DNA of 64,000 nt from CADEED01 sp041395625 (GTDB lineage Bacteria; Pseudomonadota; Gammaproteobacteria; Steroidobacterales; Steroidobacteraceae). The position numbers were made by a program, and so were the translations under genes. Below, piece after piece: positions 1 through 9,378 of this stretch. The stretch spans positions 744,001 to 808,000 of the forward strand of contig JAWLAE010000001.1 of NCBI GenBank assembly GCA_041395625.1, in the 5' to 3' direction. Positions within the stretch are counted from its first letter, which is position 1, and each line of letters opens with the position of its first letter. Below the pieces are notes generated by a model. It made no database searches, had not been told where the DNA came from, and was given only the letters and a program-made list of their open reading frames with translations.

Positions 1-456
1 AGCTCGCAGCTCATCGCGCGCGTGCAGGACGAATTCGATGCCGTGGGGCCCGTGTCGCAGCTGCGCATACACGGCGACTGCCATCCCGGCAACATTCTAT
101 GGCGCGAGACGGGGCCACTGTTCGTCGACTTCGATGATTGCGTCACGGGGCCGCGGGTCCAGGATCTGTGGATGTTCCTGGCTGGCGGGCCGGGCGAGCA
201 GCAGAGCGGCTGGGCACATCTGATGCGCGGTTATGAATCTTTCGGCAGCGTCGATTCGCTCGAGCTCAGGCTGGTGGAGCCGCTGCGCAGTCTGCGCATC
301 CTGCACTATGCGGCGTGGCTCGCAGTGCGCTGGATCGATCCGGCCTTCCCGCGCGCCTTCCCCTGGTTCAACGAGCCGCGCTTCTGGGAGCGGCACTTGC
401 AGGATCTGATGGAACAGCTGGCTAACATCGACGAGCCGCCGTTGCTGGCGCGCTGA
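1..456 (+). CDS. srkA: Stress response kinase A, C-terminal part (partial gene)
   Basis: The reading frame is open to base 1, so only the last 151 codons are present and the start lies outside the window. What is seen is the C-lobe of an aminoglycoside-phosphotransferase-fold kinase. HGDCHPGN carries the catalytic Asp at visible residue 26, and the metal-binding FVDFDD follows shortly after. The PRVQDLW stretch, the EPLRSLR helix and the FPW segment near the end follow E. coli SrkA (YihE/RdoA) along the whole visible length. SrkA is a cytosolic Ser/Thr kinase linked to envelope and oxidative stress. The N-lobe and upstream neighbours cannot be assessed. The next gene starts 74 bases downstream and is functionally unrelated. 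Confidence 0.85.
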   Translation, partial: SSQLIARVQDEFDAVGPVSQLRIHGDCHPGNILWRETGPLFVDFDDCVTGPRVQDLWMFLAGGPGEQQSGWAHLMRGYESFGSVDSLELRLVEPLRSLRILHYAAWLAVRWIDPAFPRAFPWFNEPRFWERHLQDLMEQLANIDEPPLLAR

Positions 457-530
457 GTTTGCAACATAAGTGCTCGCCAATCGGCGACGCTCGCACCGAA
501 CTCGCGCACTTTGGTAATCTTGCAATCATC

Positions 531-2276
531 ATGTCTCGATTCCTGGTCGATGGCGCAGGTGGGTGCGCATGGCTTGCCACCCTGGCGCTGCTTGCGCTGG
601 CCGGTTGTGGTGGCGGCGGTTCGTCGGGCGGTGGCGGGACGCTGCCGCCGCAGCCGACTGACGTCGTTGTCTCGGGTCGAATCACCTTCGATCGTGTGCC
701 GATTGGCAGCGGCGCCGGACAGGGCCTCGATTTCGCGGCTGTCGTGCTGGCACCGGCGCGCGCCGTCACCGTCGAAGCATTGGCGGCGGCGAACAGCGCG
801 GTGCTGGCGAGTACGGTGACGAATGACACGGGTAACTACTCGCTCTCGCTGGCGCCGAACACCAATGTCTTGCTGCGCGTCAAGGCCGAGATGGTGCGCA
901 CGGGTGCGCCGTCATGGAGTTTCCGCGTTCGGAACAACACCAATGGCAACGCTCTGTATGCCCTGGACGGCACCAGTTTCAACACGGGTACCACCAATTC
1001 GCAGCGGGACCTGCATGCCGCGTCCGGCTGGGGCGGCGCGGGCTATACGACGCCGCGCGCCGCGGCGCCGTTCGCGATTCTGGATACCGTCTATCAGGCG
1101 TACACGCTCGTGCTGGGCGCGGAGCCTGGCGCCAGCTTTCCGCCGCTCGATCTGTTCTGGAGTACGACCAATCGCGTGGGCACAGGTGGCTGTGCAGTCG
1201 ATCGCCCGAGCATCGCGAGCGGTGTGATCTGTACGACATTCTATCTGGCGCCGGTCGCCAACCCAGCCGCCAGCCGACCGGACGCGGGCATCTATGTGCT
1301 GGGCTCTGCCAATGACGATTCGGACGAGTTCGACCGCCACGTCATCGCACACGAATGGGGTCATTACTACCAGGACAGCTTTTCGCGTGATGACAGCATT
1401 GGCGGGCCGCACGGTTTCAGCGATCGCCTGGATCCGCGGCTCGCGTTCAGCGAGGGCTGGGGCAACGCGTTCTCGGGCATGGTGGTGGGTGACCGGAATT
1501 ATCGCGACAGCTTTGCCGCCGGCGGCCAGCAGCGCTCGTTCGGTTTCGATCTGGAGAGCAATCCGGGTGCCAGTGCCGCATCGATCGGCTGGTACAGCGA
1601 GAGTTCCATCCAGTCGCTGCTCTGGGATTTCTTCGACGATGCGCCCGACGGGCTCGATACCGTCGCGCTGGGCTTTGCGCCCATCCATCGCGTGATGGCC
1701 AATGAGGTGCGCACCGCGGCGGCATTCTCGACTGTCTATCCCTTCGTCGAGGGACTGCGGACACGGGCGCCCGCGTCGGATGGCGCGATCGAGGCGCTGG
1801 TCCGTGCGCAGCAGATCAGCACGCAGCGCGGCGATCCGTTCGGCACGGCCGAGGCGAACAACGGCGGCGATCCACGCAATTTGCCGATTTACCGGCCCAT
1901 TCTCCCGGGCACTACCGAGCGCGTCTGCTCAACGGTTGCACCCAACGGGCCGGTCAACAAGCTGGGCGTTGCCAGGTTCCTGCGTTTCGATCTGGCAGCG
2001 TCACGCAATGTCACCGTGGATGTGAGGGGTCCGGCGAGCTCGCCGGCGCTACCCGATGCCGATCCCGATGTGTATCTATTCCGTGCGGGGTTGCCGCAAG
2101 CAGCGGGCAATGCAGTCGGTATCAACGATTCGGCGTCACTGCCATCAGCGCCTGCCGGCGCTTACCTGATAGAGGTGCATGAGTACTCGAACGTCGATCC
2201 GCCAATAGACCCCCAGTCGGGCCAACCCAAGCCGCGGGGCGAGACGTGCATCGATGTCACTCTCAGTGCAAACTAG
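531..2276 (+). CDS. Secreted HExxH metalloprotease-like lipoprotein (copy A of a two-gene module)
   Basis: This is a 581-residue protein with a type II signal peptide: a hydrophobic stretch ending in the lipobox LAGC, then a Gly/Ser-rich linker. An Ig-like or prealbumin-like segment (about residues 45-150) precedes the catalytic-looking part. HEWGH at 274-278 is a zinc HExxH motif, and E308 in FSEGWG, 30 residues after the second His, is the likely third ligand. The C-terminal 110 residues resemble a bacterial pre-peptidase-type beta domain. The ATG at 531 was chosen over an upstream TTG in frame because it directly starts the signal peptide, although no clear ribosome site precedes it. The core is paralogous to the protein at 9915-12836. 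Substrate is unknown. Peptidase activity is inferred from the motif only. Confidence 0.75.
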   Translation: MSRFLVDGAGGCAWLATLALLALAGCGGGGSSGGGGTLPPQPTDVVVSGRITFDRVPIGSGAGQGLDFAAVVLAPARAVTVEALAAANSAVLASTVTNDTGNYSLSLAPNTNVLLRVKAEMVRTGAPSWSFRVRNNTNGNALYALDGTSFNTGTTNSQRDLHAASGWGGAGYTTPRAAAPFAILDTVYQAYTLVLGAEPGASFPPLDLFWSTTNRVGTGGCAVDRPSIASGVICTTFYLAPVANPAASRPDAGIYVLGSANDDSDEFDRHVIAHEWGHYYQDSFSRDDSIGGPHGFSDRLDPRLAFSEGWGNAFSGMVVGDRNYRDSFAAGGQQRSFGFDLESNPGASAASIGWYSESSIQSLLWDFFDDAPDGLDTVALGFAPIHRVMANEVRTAAAFSTVYPFVEGLRTRAPASDGAIEALVRAQQISTQRGDPFGTAEANNGGDPRNLPIYRPILPGTTERVCSTVAPNGPVNKLGVARFLRFDLAASRNVTVDVRGPASSPALPDADPDVYLFRAGLPQAAGNAVGINDSASLPSAPAGAYLIEVHEYSNVDPPIDPQSGQPKPRGETCIDVTLSAN

Positions 2277-2298
2277 TACATCGCCTGGAGGGCTGTGG

Positions 2299-2901
2299 AT
2301 GACAGACGGGACCTGTTCGACGCGAGGTGCGCTGTTGCTGTGCGCTGCCGTGCTGGCGCTCACTGCTTGCAGCGACGCCAGCAACGAAACTGCTGCCGCC
2401 GCAGCGGAGACTGCGCAGATCGCAGCAGCGCGTCGCAATGCGGCCGCGGAGACGGAGGACATGGTGTCAGCGGTGGCTGCGGGCAAACCCGGCGCGCCGA
2501 TCGATGTCCGTTTCGATGTGCCGACCAAGCCGCGCGTGGGCGAGCCCCTAAAAATTGATGTGGCGGTCGTGCCCCTGAGCACGGTGGGGCGGTTGGAAGT
2601 TCTGTTCCAGGGTAACGATGGCTTCGCGGTTGTGTCTAATGGCCAACTGGGGCCGCTCGACAACCCCGCGGTGGGCAAGGTGTTGCGCCATTCGGTAACC
2701 GTGCTGCCACAGAGCGAGGGCGTGTTCATGCTGTCGGCCATTGCCATGACCGATGGCACCGACGCCAGCATGTCGCGCTCGTTTGCGATGCCCATCATTG
2801 TCGGCAACGCGTCGGCAGTCGCGAGCAAGCCGCAGAACGCTGTCACCGACGCAACCGGCGAAACGGTCCAATCGTTACCGGCGGTCGAAACACCGCGCTG
2901 A
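2299..2901 (+). CDS. Small lipoprotein with GAPIDV motif (copy A partner)
   Basis: This 200-residue lipoprotein has a signal peptide ending in LTAC (Cys at about residue 22), an Ala-rich linker, and a beta-rich domain that starts with GKPGAPIDVRFDV. The ATG at 2299 is preceded by GGAGGG with good spacing, so it is preferred over an in-frame ATG at 2254 that would overlap the upstream gene. It lies 22 bases after the metalloprotease-like lipoprotein and is probably co-transcribed. A paralogue with the motif GKIGAPVDVLYRI is found in the same relative position at 9379-9873. I do not recognise a named family. The constant pairing suggests a chaperone, inhibitor or partner role for the HExxH protein, which is inference. 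Confidence 0.7.
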   Translation: MTDGTCSTRGALLLCAAVLALTACSDASNETAAAAAETAQIAAARRNAAAETEDMVSAVAAGKPGAPIDVRFDVPTKPRVGEPLKIDVAVVPLSTVGRLEVLFQGNDGFAVVSNGQLGPLDNPAVGKVLRHSVTVLPQSEGVFMLSAIAMTDGTDASMSRSFAMPIIVGNASAVASKPQNAVTDATGETVQSLPAVETPR

Positions 2902-3023
2902 GCGCCCGCCCGGGTGGCTTCCGACCCGGTCTGACCGCCGTCGCCACCTGAATTCGGGAGCCCGTTCACGGGCGCTGCCGCCGTCGCGTCCTATGATGCG
3001 GCCTTGTATTAGGTCGCATCCTT

Positions 3024-6000
3024 ATGTCAAAGAAAGGGGCTCGCGCCTCGCACGACATCGTCGCGGTCCCGGACCCGAATACCCAGTCGACGTTCGTGGC
3101 GGACGACACGATTCCGGCTGGCTTTTCGCTGCGCCGCCTGCATCCATTGCTGAAGGAGCAACTGCGCAGTCTGCGCAGCGCGTCGCGCACCGACCGAATC
3201 GACGTGCGCGCGCTGCTGCAGCTGATCAGTAGTTGTTATGACGGGATCGATGACGAGCGGCGCGGCATGGTCCGTTCCATGCAGCTCATGTCGGACGAGG
3301 CCCGCGCGCTGGGTGCTGATCGCGGCGTCGCAGGGCTCGAGCACCTGCAAGTCATTCTGGATCACATCAAGGACGTGGTGATCACGGTCGACGCCGAGGG
3401 CACGATCGAGACGGTCAATCCGATGGCGGAGCGCGTGTTCGGTTACGCATCCTCGGAGATCTTCGGGCGCCGGCTCGATCTGCTGCTGCCGGAGATCGCG
3501 GTCGGCGGTACCGTTGCCGAGGGCCTGGCAACGCTGGCGGCCGCCTCCGATTCGAGCGGCGCCGGCATGCCGAGTGACGAATTGTTAGCGCGTCGCAAGG
3601 ACGGCGGCCGCTTCACCGCCGAAATTGCAGTCAGCAGCGCCCGCACCGGACGGGCGCACGTCTATGTCGTGTGTCTGCGCGACATTTCCGAGCGTCTCGA
3701 CAGTGAACGGCAGTTGCGCGAGAGCGAGGCACGCTTTCGGACCCTGGTAGACAACGCGCCGGAGGCGATTCTCGTGCTGGATGTCGATGCCAACTGCTTC
3801 GTCGACGCCAACGAGAACGCCACGCGCTTCTTCGGCCATGCGCGTGAGTCGCTGCTGTCGATGAGTCCGGACGATATCAGCGCGGATTTCCAGAGCGATG
3901 GACTGCCGACGGTTGGGCCAAAGCGTGGCTATATCGAGCAGGCTCTGGCCGATGAGCCGCAGACCTTCGAGTGGCTGCATCGCGACGGGCGTGGGCAGGA
4001 AGTGCTGTGCGAAGTGCGGTTGGTGCGGCTGCCGAGCTCGGCGGGGCGACTGCTGCGCGCCAGCATCACCGACATCCGCAGTCGCAAACGGCAGGAGCTG
4101 ATTACCCAGGGTGAGCGCGCGGTTTTCGAATGCCTGGCGAGCCACGCGCCGCTGGCGCAGGCACTTGCCTCGATCGCACAGCTGATCGAGTCCGTCTATC
4201 CCCGCTACCGCTGCGCCATCAGTCTGCTGTCGGCGGATCGCGCTACGGTCCAGGTCGTGGCCGCAGCCTCACTGCCGCCGCGATTGCGCGCGGTACTCGA
4301 CAACAGTCCAGTGGACCTGCAGCGTGGTACTTGCGCCGCGGCGCTCTACCTTGGCCGTCCGGTGCTGGCGGCGGACGTGGCGACAGATCCGCACAGTGCC
4401 GCGCGTCGCGAGGTGCTGCTGGACGCAGGTGTCCGGGCCATGTGGTCCGTGCCGATCAAGGATGCCAGCGGCCGGTTGTTAGGCTCGGTGGCGATCTGCT
4501 CGCCCGCCGCCGGCTTGCCCGATGCCGCCGAAACCGAACTGCAGGAGCACGCGGTGCGACTCGCCGGCATCGCCATCGAGCGCAGTGTGGCAGAAGAAGC
4601 GCTGCGCGCCTCGGAAGCGCGCTTCCGCGGCCTGTTCGAGACGGTGATGGAGGGCGTTTTCCAGAGCACGTATGAAGGCCAGATGACCTCGGTGAACGAG
4701 GCCATGGTGCGGATGCTGGGCTACGACTCCGCCGAAGAACTCTATGCGCTGCCGAGTGTCGAGATGCTCTACTGGCGTGCCAACGATCGACGCCAGCTGA
4801 TCCGTGAGATCGCGGAGCGCGGCTCGGTGCGGGCGCGCGAGGTGGCATTGCGGCGCCGCGATGGTGGGCAGGTTTTTGCACTCGCCAGCATCCGGGCGGT
4901 GTACGACGTGGCCGGCGCGATCGTCGCCTTCGAAGGTACCCTGGCCGATATCACTGAGCGCAAACGCGCCGAGCAGGCTGTGTTCGCCGAGCGCGACCGC
5001 GCGCAGGTGACACTGCAGTCGATCGGCGATGCGGTCATCTCCACCGATGCCGACGGGCGCATCGACTATCTGAATCCGGTGGCCGAGCGCCTCACGGGCT
5101 GGAGCCTGGCGGAGGCGCGCGGTGCGCCGGTCGACGAGGTGCTGGTCCTGGTGGATGAATCCTCGCGCGCGCCACAGGCGGCTCTGCTGGGGCGCGTGTT
5201 GACGAACGGCGAAGCAATGCAGCCCTCCGATGCCCGCGTGCTCGTCAATCGTCAGGAGCAGGATGTCGCTATCCAGGATTCTGCCTCGCCCATCCGCAAT
5301 CGCGACGGGCAGATCACCGGCAGTGTCATCGTCTTCAGTGACGTGACCCACGAGCGCCGACTGAAGCGCGCTTTGTCCTATCAGGCGAGCCATGACGCGC
5401 TGACGGGCCTGATCAATCGCCGCGAGTTCGACCTGCGTCTCGAGATGGCCGTGGCGACCGCCCGCCACAACCAGGCGGAGTTCGCGCTGCTGTACGTCGA
5501 TCTCGATCAATTCAAGCTGATCAACGATACTTGCGGCCACAGCGCCGGGGACCGGCTGCTGCGGGATATCACCGGCCTGTTGCAGACTCGGGTCCGCGCG
5601 GCAGACACGATCGCGCGGCTGGGCGGCGACGAGTTCGGTGTCCTGTTGGAGAACTGCTCCATCGAGCAGGCCGAGAAGGTCGCGGAGAATGTCCGCGAGG
5701 CGATCCACGACTATCGATTCAACTGGAGCGACAGCAAGCTCTCGGTGGGCGCGAGTATCGGCGTCGTGCAGATCAACAGCGACACGGTGAGTGCGGCCGC
5801 GGCGCTCAGCGCGGCGGACGTCGCCTGCTATGCGGCGAAGGACGGTGGCCGCAACCGAGTGCACGTCTACGAAACCGATGCAGGTTCCAATCGTCATCGC
5901 GAGATGCAGTGGGTGTCGCGCATCACCCGCGGCGTCGAGGAGAACCGCCTACGCTTGTTCTCGCAGCAGATCGTTGCCCTCGGGTCCGCTCGGCCCATTG

Positions 6001-6653
6001 CCGATTTTCACGAGCTGACGGTGCGGCTGCGTGACGAGACCGGCAGCATCGTGATGCCCAACGAGTTCATCCCGGCCGCTGAGCGCTACAACATCATGTC
6101 GATGGTCGACGGCTGGGTGGTGGCCCGAGCCATTGAGTTGCTGCACAAACGGATCGCACGCAACGAACCCGTGCCGGTGTTGGCCGTCAACTTGTCGGGT
6201 ACTACGCTGAGCAACGAAGATTTCCTCGAGTTTCTGATCACGCGGCTCGCGGATGAGCGCCTGGCGCGCGGGTTGTGCTTCGAGATCACGGAAACCGCTG
6301 CTGTCTCGAGCCTCGCCAACGCCGTCTACTTCATGCGCGAACTGAAAGCGCGCGGCTGTCGCTTCGCCCTGGACGACTTCGGCAGCGGTCTGTCGTCCTT
6401 CATGTATCTGAAAACCCTGCCGGTCGACTTCCTCAAGATCGACGGCCAGTTCATCGCACAGGTGGAACGCGACAGCGTCGATCGCAGCATGGTGGAGGCG
6501 ATCGCCAAAGTGGGTGAAGCGCTCGGCATCGAGACGATCGCCGAACGCGTCGAGACGGCCGGGACGCTCGACGTGCTGCGCGGCATCGGCGTCGACTACG
6601 TGCAGGGCTTCCATTTGCAGCACCCGCGCGCGGTCGAGGAGTGGCTCGATTAG
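3024..6653 (+). CDS. Multisensor diguanylate cyclase/phosphodiesterase (PAS-PAS-GAF-PAS-PAS-GGDEF-EAL)
   Basis: This 1209-residue protein has no signal peptide or membrane segment, so it should be cytosolic. Domains in order are an N-terminal region (1-105), PAS (about 110-230), PAS (240-355), GAF (365-515), PAS (525-650), PAS (655-775), GGDEF (785-945) and EAL (960-1205). GGDEF is intact at 867-871, with the inhibitory-site RAAD five residues before it. In the EAL domain the signature reads HELTVRL instead of EALxR, but VNLS, EITE, DDFGSG, LKIDG and QGF are present, and the helix before the last reads AERVET. Both synthesis and hydrolysis of c-di-GMP are therefore possible, and the ELT variant leaves hydrolysis uncertain. 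The input ligands of the PAS and GAF domains cannot be told from sequence. Confidence 0.92.
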   Translation: MSKKGARASHDIVAVPDPNTQSTFVADDTIPAGFSLRRLHPLLKEQLRSLRSASRTDRIDVRALLQLISSCYDGIDDERRGMVRSMQLMSDEARALGADRGVAGLEHLQVILDHIKDVVITVDAEGTIETVNPMAERVFGYASSEIFGRRLDLLLPEIAVGGTVAEGLATLAAASDSSGAGMPSDELLARRKDGGRFTAEIAVSSARTGRAHVYVVCLRDISERLDSERQLRESEARFRTLVDNAPEAILVLDVDANCFVDANENATRFFGHARESLLSMSPDDISADFQSDGLPTVGPKRGYIEQALADEPQTFEWLHRDGRGQEVLCEVRLVRLPSSAGRLLRASITDIRSRKRQELITQGERAVFECLASHAPLAQALASIAQLIESVYPRYRCAISLLSADRATVQVVAAASLPPRLRAVLDNSPVDLQRGTCAAALYLGRPVLAADVATDPHSAARREVLLDAGVRAMWSVPIKDASGRLLGSVAICSPAAGLPDAAETELQEHAVRLAGIAIERSVAEEALRASEARFRGLFETVMEGVFQSTYEGQMTSVNEAMVRMLGYDSAEELYALPSVEMLYWRANDRRQLIREIAERGSVRAREVALRRRDGGQVFALASIRAVYDVAGAIVAFEGTLADITERKRAEQAVFAERDRAQVTLQSIGDAVISTDADGRIDYLNPVAERLTGWSLAEARGAPVDEVLVLVDESSRAPQAALLGRVLTNGEAMQPSDARVLVNRQEQDVAIQDSASPIRNRDGQITGSVIVFSDVTHERRLKRALSYQASHDALTGLINRREFDLRLEMAVATARHNQAEFALLYVDLDQFKLINDTCGHSAGDRLLRDITGLLQTRVRAADTIARLGGDEFGVLLENCSIEQAEKVAENVREAIHDYRFNWSDSKLSVGASIGVVQINSDTVSAAAALSAADVACYAAKDGGRNRVHVYETDAGSNRHREMQWVSRITRGVEENRLRLFSQQIVALGSARPIADFHELTVRLRDETGSIVMPNEFIPAAERYNIMSMVDGWVVARAIELLHKRIARNEPVPVLAVNLSGTTLSNEDFLEFLITRLADERLARGLCFEITETAAVSSLANAVYFMRELKARGCRFALDDFGSGLSSFMYLKTLPVDFLKIDGQFIAQVERDSVDRSMVEAIAKVGEALGIETIAERVETAGTLDVLRGIGVDYVQGFHLQHPRAVEEWLD

Positions 6654-6676
6654 GCTATTCGCCGGCGTCGCGGGCG

Positions 6677-7369
6677 TCAGGTGACCCAGCCGCCGGCGAA
6701 CGGGATCGACTGCCCCACCATGAAGCGTACTTCGTCGCAGGCCAGGAAGAGCGCCAGCATCGCGTCCTCCTCTGGGGTCCCCAGGCGTTGCACGGGCACC
6801 TCGGCCGCCAGACGTTGCTGGAACTTCTCGAGCGCCTGAATCTCGGGCGGAAAGTAGGTAGCGTTGTCGACGAAGTTCTGCGCGATCGCATTCACCTGCA
6901 CGTTGTGGGGCGCTACTTCGACCCCGAGGGCGCGTACGTAGGCCAACTGAGCGCCACGCGCCGCGCTGTAGGTAGACGCACGCTTCATGCCGCGCAACGC
7001 CGACGCGCTGCCCATCACGATGATCTTGCCCGACTTGCGCGCCAGCATCTGCGGCAGTACCGCGCGGCACAAGCGCGGCAGCGGATGCACGAGCTGCCCG
7101 AAGACCGAATGCCACTCGGCCTCGGCCACGTCGACCGCCGGCGTGCTCGGTGCGAGGCAGGCGAGATTGGCGATCAGCACGTCGACGCGGCCGGCTTGAT
7201 CGACCAGTTGCTGTGGCCGGTCTGGCTCACGCAATTCTCCTGCGTCGGCAATCACCTCGGCTTCGTGCGACCGGAAGGCCGCGCACAAGGCGGGGCCCAT
7301 GAAGTCTTCCGCCTGCGTGATCAGCACGCGACGACCGCGCAGACTTGCGCCTAAATGAGGTAAGGTCAT
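6677..7369 (-). CDS. Halohydrin dehalogenase-family SDR protein
   Basis: This 230-residue protein has the short-chain dehydrogenase fold but lacks the usual N-terminal TGxxxGxG. In its place is T18-QAED-F23-M-G25, which fits the halohydrin dehalogenase motif T-x4-[FY]-x-G. The catalytic triad reads S121-x12-Y134-x3-R138, with Arg replacing the SDR Lys, again the family signature. NFVDNATYFPPE aligns with the halide-pocket region NYL..YFYP of HheC, and the C-terminus AGGW matches AGGF. Members of the family convert vicinal halohydrins to epoxides and open epoxides with azide, cyanide or nitrite, without NAD(P). The ATG at 7369 begins the core fold; a longer upstream extension is less likely. 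The gene diverges from the CDF transporter gene with a 52-base gap. Subtype is not certain; D-type-like by eye. Confidence 0.8.
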   Translation of the reverse strand: MTLPHLGASLRGRRVLITQAEDFMGPALCAAFRSHEAEVIADAGELREPDRPQQLVDQAGRVDVLIANLACLAPSTPAVDVAEAEWHSVFGQLVHPLPRLCRAVLPQMLARKSGKIIVMGSASALRGMKRASTYSAARGAQLAYVRALGVEVAPHNVQVNAIAQNFVDNATYFPPEIQALEKFQQRLAAEVPVQRLGTPEEDAMLALFLACDEVRFMVGQSIPFAGGWVT

Positions 7370-7421
7370 GATCAGTCGATAGTGCCACGTTGAACGCTGC
7401 GAAGACACTCACGTCGCGAGA

Positions 7422-8372
7422 ATGCCGGTCAGTCAATCCAGGAAAGTGATCTATGCTGCGCTCGTCGGCAATAGTCTCATTGCGGCGGCGAAGTTCACGG
7501 CGTCGTTCTTCACGGGTTCTTCCGCAATGCTGTCCGAGGCAATACACTCGGTGGTCGATTCCGGCAATCAGGTGCTGCTGCTCTATGGGATCCGGCGCTC
7601 GCAGCGCAAACCCGATGCCAACCATCCATTCGGCTATGGCATGGAGTTGTACTTCTGGACGTTCGTCGTCGCGATCCTGATCTTCGCGGTGGGTGCCGGC
7701 TTGTCGATCTACGAGGGTATCGATCATCTGCAGCATCCAGTGCCGATCAAGAATCCGACCTGGAACTATGTGGTGCTGGGATTGAGTCTGGTGTTCGAAG
7801 CCGGCGCCTGGTACGTGGCGTACCGCGAGTTCAACAAGGCACGGGGCAAGCTGCCGTTCTTGCAGGCCATACAGGAATCAAAGGATCCCACCGTGTTCAC
7901 GGTCTTGTTCGAGGACTCCGCGGCGATGATCGGTCTCTTGCTCGCGTTCGCCGGCGTCGCGGGTAGTCAGTTGTTGGGGATCCCGCAGCTCGATGGCATC
8001 GCCGCGATCGCGATAGGCGTGGTACTGGCGCTGGTGGCGATACTGTTGGCGCGCGAGAGCAAGGGGTTGCTGATCGGCGAGGCCGCCGACCAGCGCATCG
8101 TCAGCGAGATCAAGGCGAGGGCGTCCGCTGATGCGCGCATTTTGCGCGTCAACGAGGTGCTGACGATGCACCTCGGGCCGAACGAGATACTGCTCAATAT
8201 CAGCGTCGATTTCGTCGATGGCGTGCCGTCGGAAATCGTCGAGCGGACGATCTCGGAATTCGAGCGGCGCATCAAGCAGCAGCATCCCGCTATCCGACGC
8301 ATCTTCATCGAAGTTCAGGGATGGCGCGGGCATGCGGCGAATCTCGAGGCATCGGAGGCGGAGGGCGGCTAG
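7422..8372 (+). CDS. Cation diffusion facilitator (CDF) family metal efflux protein
   Basis: This 316-residue inner-membrane protein has about six transmembrane segments in its first 210 residues and a cytosolic C-terminal domain. HSVVDSGN early in the sequence and a later membrane helix with EDSAAMIG give the H-x3-D and D-containing sites typical of zinc/iron CDF proteins that exchange metal for protons. The ANHPFGYG loop is a family hallmark. The stop codon abuts the start of the ZntB-like gene, so the two are translationally linked and probably form a zinc homeostasis operon. Metal specificity is inferred from this neighbour. Confidence 0.88.
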   Translation: MPVSQSRKVIYAALVGNSLIAAAKFTASFFTGSSAMLSEAIHSVVDSGNQVLLLYGIRRSQRKPDANHPFGYGMELYFWTFVVAILIFAVGAGLSIYEGIDHLQHPVPIKNPTWNYVVLGLSLVFEAGAWYVAYREFNKARGKLPFLQAIQESKDPTVFTVLFEDSAAMIGLLLAFAGVAGSQLLGIPQLDGIAAIAIGVVLALVAILLARESKGLLIGEAADQRIVSEIKARASADARILRVNEVLTMHLGPNEILLNISVDFVDGVPSEIVERTISEFERRIKQQHPAIRRIFIEVQGWRGHAANLEASEAEGG

Positions 8373-9368
8373 ATGCCAGGCACGATCGAGTGGCCGGAGG
8401 ACGATGGTCTGGTGTTCGCCTGCCAGCTGGATGGACGCGGCAGCGCTGCGCGGCTCACCTGGCGCGAGCTCGACGCCGAGCAGCTCCCTGGGGGCGTGTG
8501 GTGGGCTCATCTGGATCGCAAGGCGGCGCGTGTGGAGCGATGGCTGCGTGACAAGAGCGGTCTGACAGACACGACGATCGATGCGTTGCTCGCCGAGGAA
8601 ACGCGGCCGCGGGTGTTTCGCGGCAAGGTCGGCACGATCGCCATCTTGCGCGGTGTGAACACCAATCCTGGCGCGGTGGCTGAGAACATGGTCTCGATCC
8701 GGATCTGGTCGGACGGCAAGCGGGTGATCACGTTGCGGCACCGGCGTCTGCAGACGCCGCGCGACGTGCTGGCGCAACTGGTGCTGGAGCGGTGCGGCCC
8801 GCGTGACGCTTCCGAGCTGTTCGAGGGCTTGATCACGCGCCTGACCGAACGCAAGGCGGCGATCATCAACGGCTTCGATGACGAGCTGGATAATATCGAG
8901 GAGCACGTCGAGGAGGGCGACGCGACCGAAGTGCGCCGCGAACTATCCGATCTGCGGCAGGAAGCCGTGGTGCTGCGGCGCTACATCGCGCCACAGCGCG
9001 AAGCCTTGACCAGTCTGTTGATCGACCCGCCGGAATGGCTGGCGGAACGCAGTCGCGCCCGCCTGCGCGACACGGCCGATCGGTTGATGCGCTATATCGA
9101 AGAGCTCGACGCGGCGCGCGAGCGTTCCATGGTGTTGAAGGACGATATCTCCAATCGACTGGCCGAGTCGACTAACAAGACACTCTACATCCTGTCGATC
9201 ATTTCGGCAGTGTTCCTGCCGCTGGGATTTCTGACGGGTCTGCTCGGCATCAACATCGGCGGCATGCCGGGCGTCGAGAATCCACACGCGTTCTGGATCG
9301 CGACCGGCATCATGGCGCTCATCGTCGTGATCGAATTCTTCCTGTTCCGTTACCTCAAATGGCTCTGA
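8373..9368 (+). CDS. zntB: Zinc transporter ZntB (CorA superfamily)
   Basis: This 331-residue protein has a long soluble N-terminal domain, a helical stalk rich in charged residues (about 170-270) and two C-terminal transmembrane helices. The loop between them carries GIN in LLGINIGGMPG, the ZntB/CorA-family signature GxN in its ZntB form. The protein ends in a basic-aromatic tail (FRYLKWL), as in the family. The ATG directly follows the TAG of the CDF gene. ZntB proteins move zinc across the inner membrane as pentamers. The direction is debated in the literature and cannot be read here. Confidence 0.85.
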   Translation: MPGTIEWPEDDGLVFACQLDGRGSAARLTWRELDAEQLPGGVWWAHLDRKAARVERWLRDKSGLTDTTIDALLAEETRPRVFRGKVGTIAILRGVNTNPGAVAENMVSIRIWSDGKRVITLRHRRLQTPRDVLAQLVLERCGPRDASELFEGLITRLTERKAAIINGFDDELDNIEEHVEEGDATEVRRELSDLRQEAVVLRRYIAPQREALTSLLIDPPEWLAERSRARLRDTADRLMRYIEELDAARERSMVLKDDISNRLAESTNKTLYILSIISAVFLPLGFLTGLLGINIGGMPGVENPHAFWIATGIMALIVVIEFFLFRYLKWL

Positions 9369-9378
9369 GCGCGTGGCG

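Noticed and set aside
2902..3023. Small GC hairpins (GCCCGT/ACGGGC) before the c-di-GMP enzyme gene
   Set aside because: Two-base loop and no T-run; not a convincing terminator or regulatory RNA.
4479..5897. Long (472-codon) minus-strand open frame inside the PAS/GGDEF/EAL gene
   Set aside because: It lies opposite conserved PAS and GGDEF domains and reads as an Arg/His/Gln-rich shadow without motifs.
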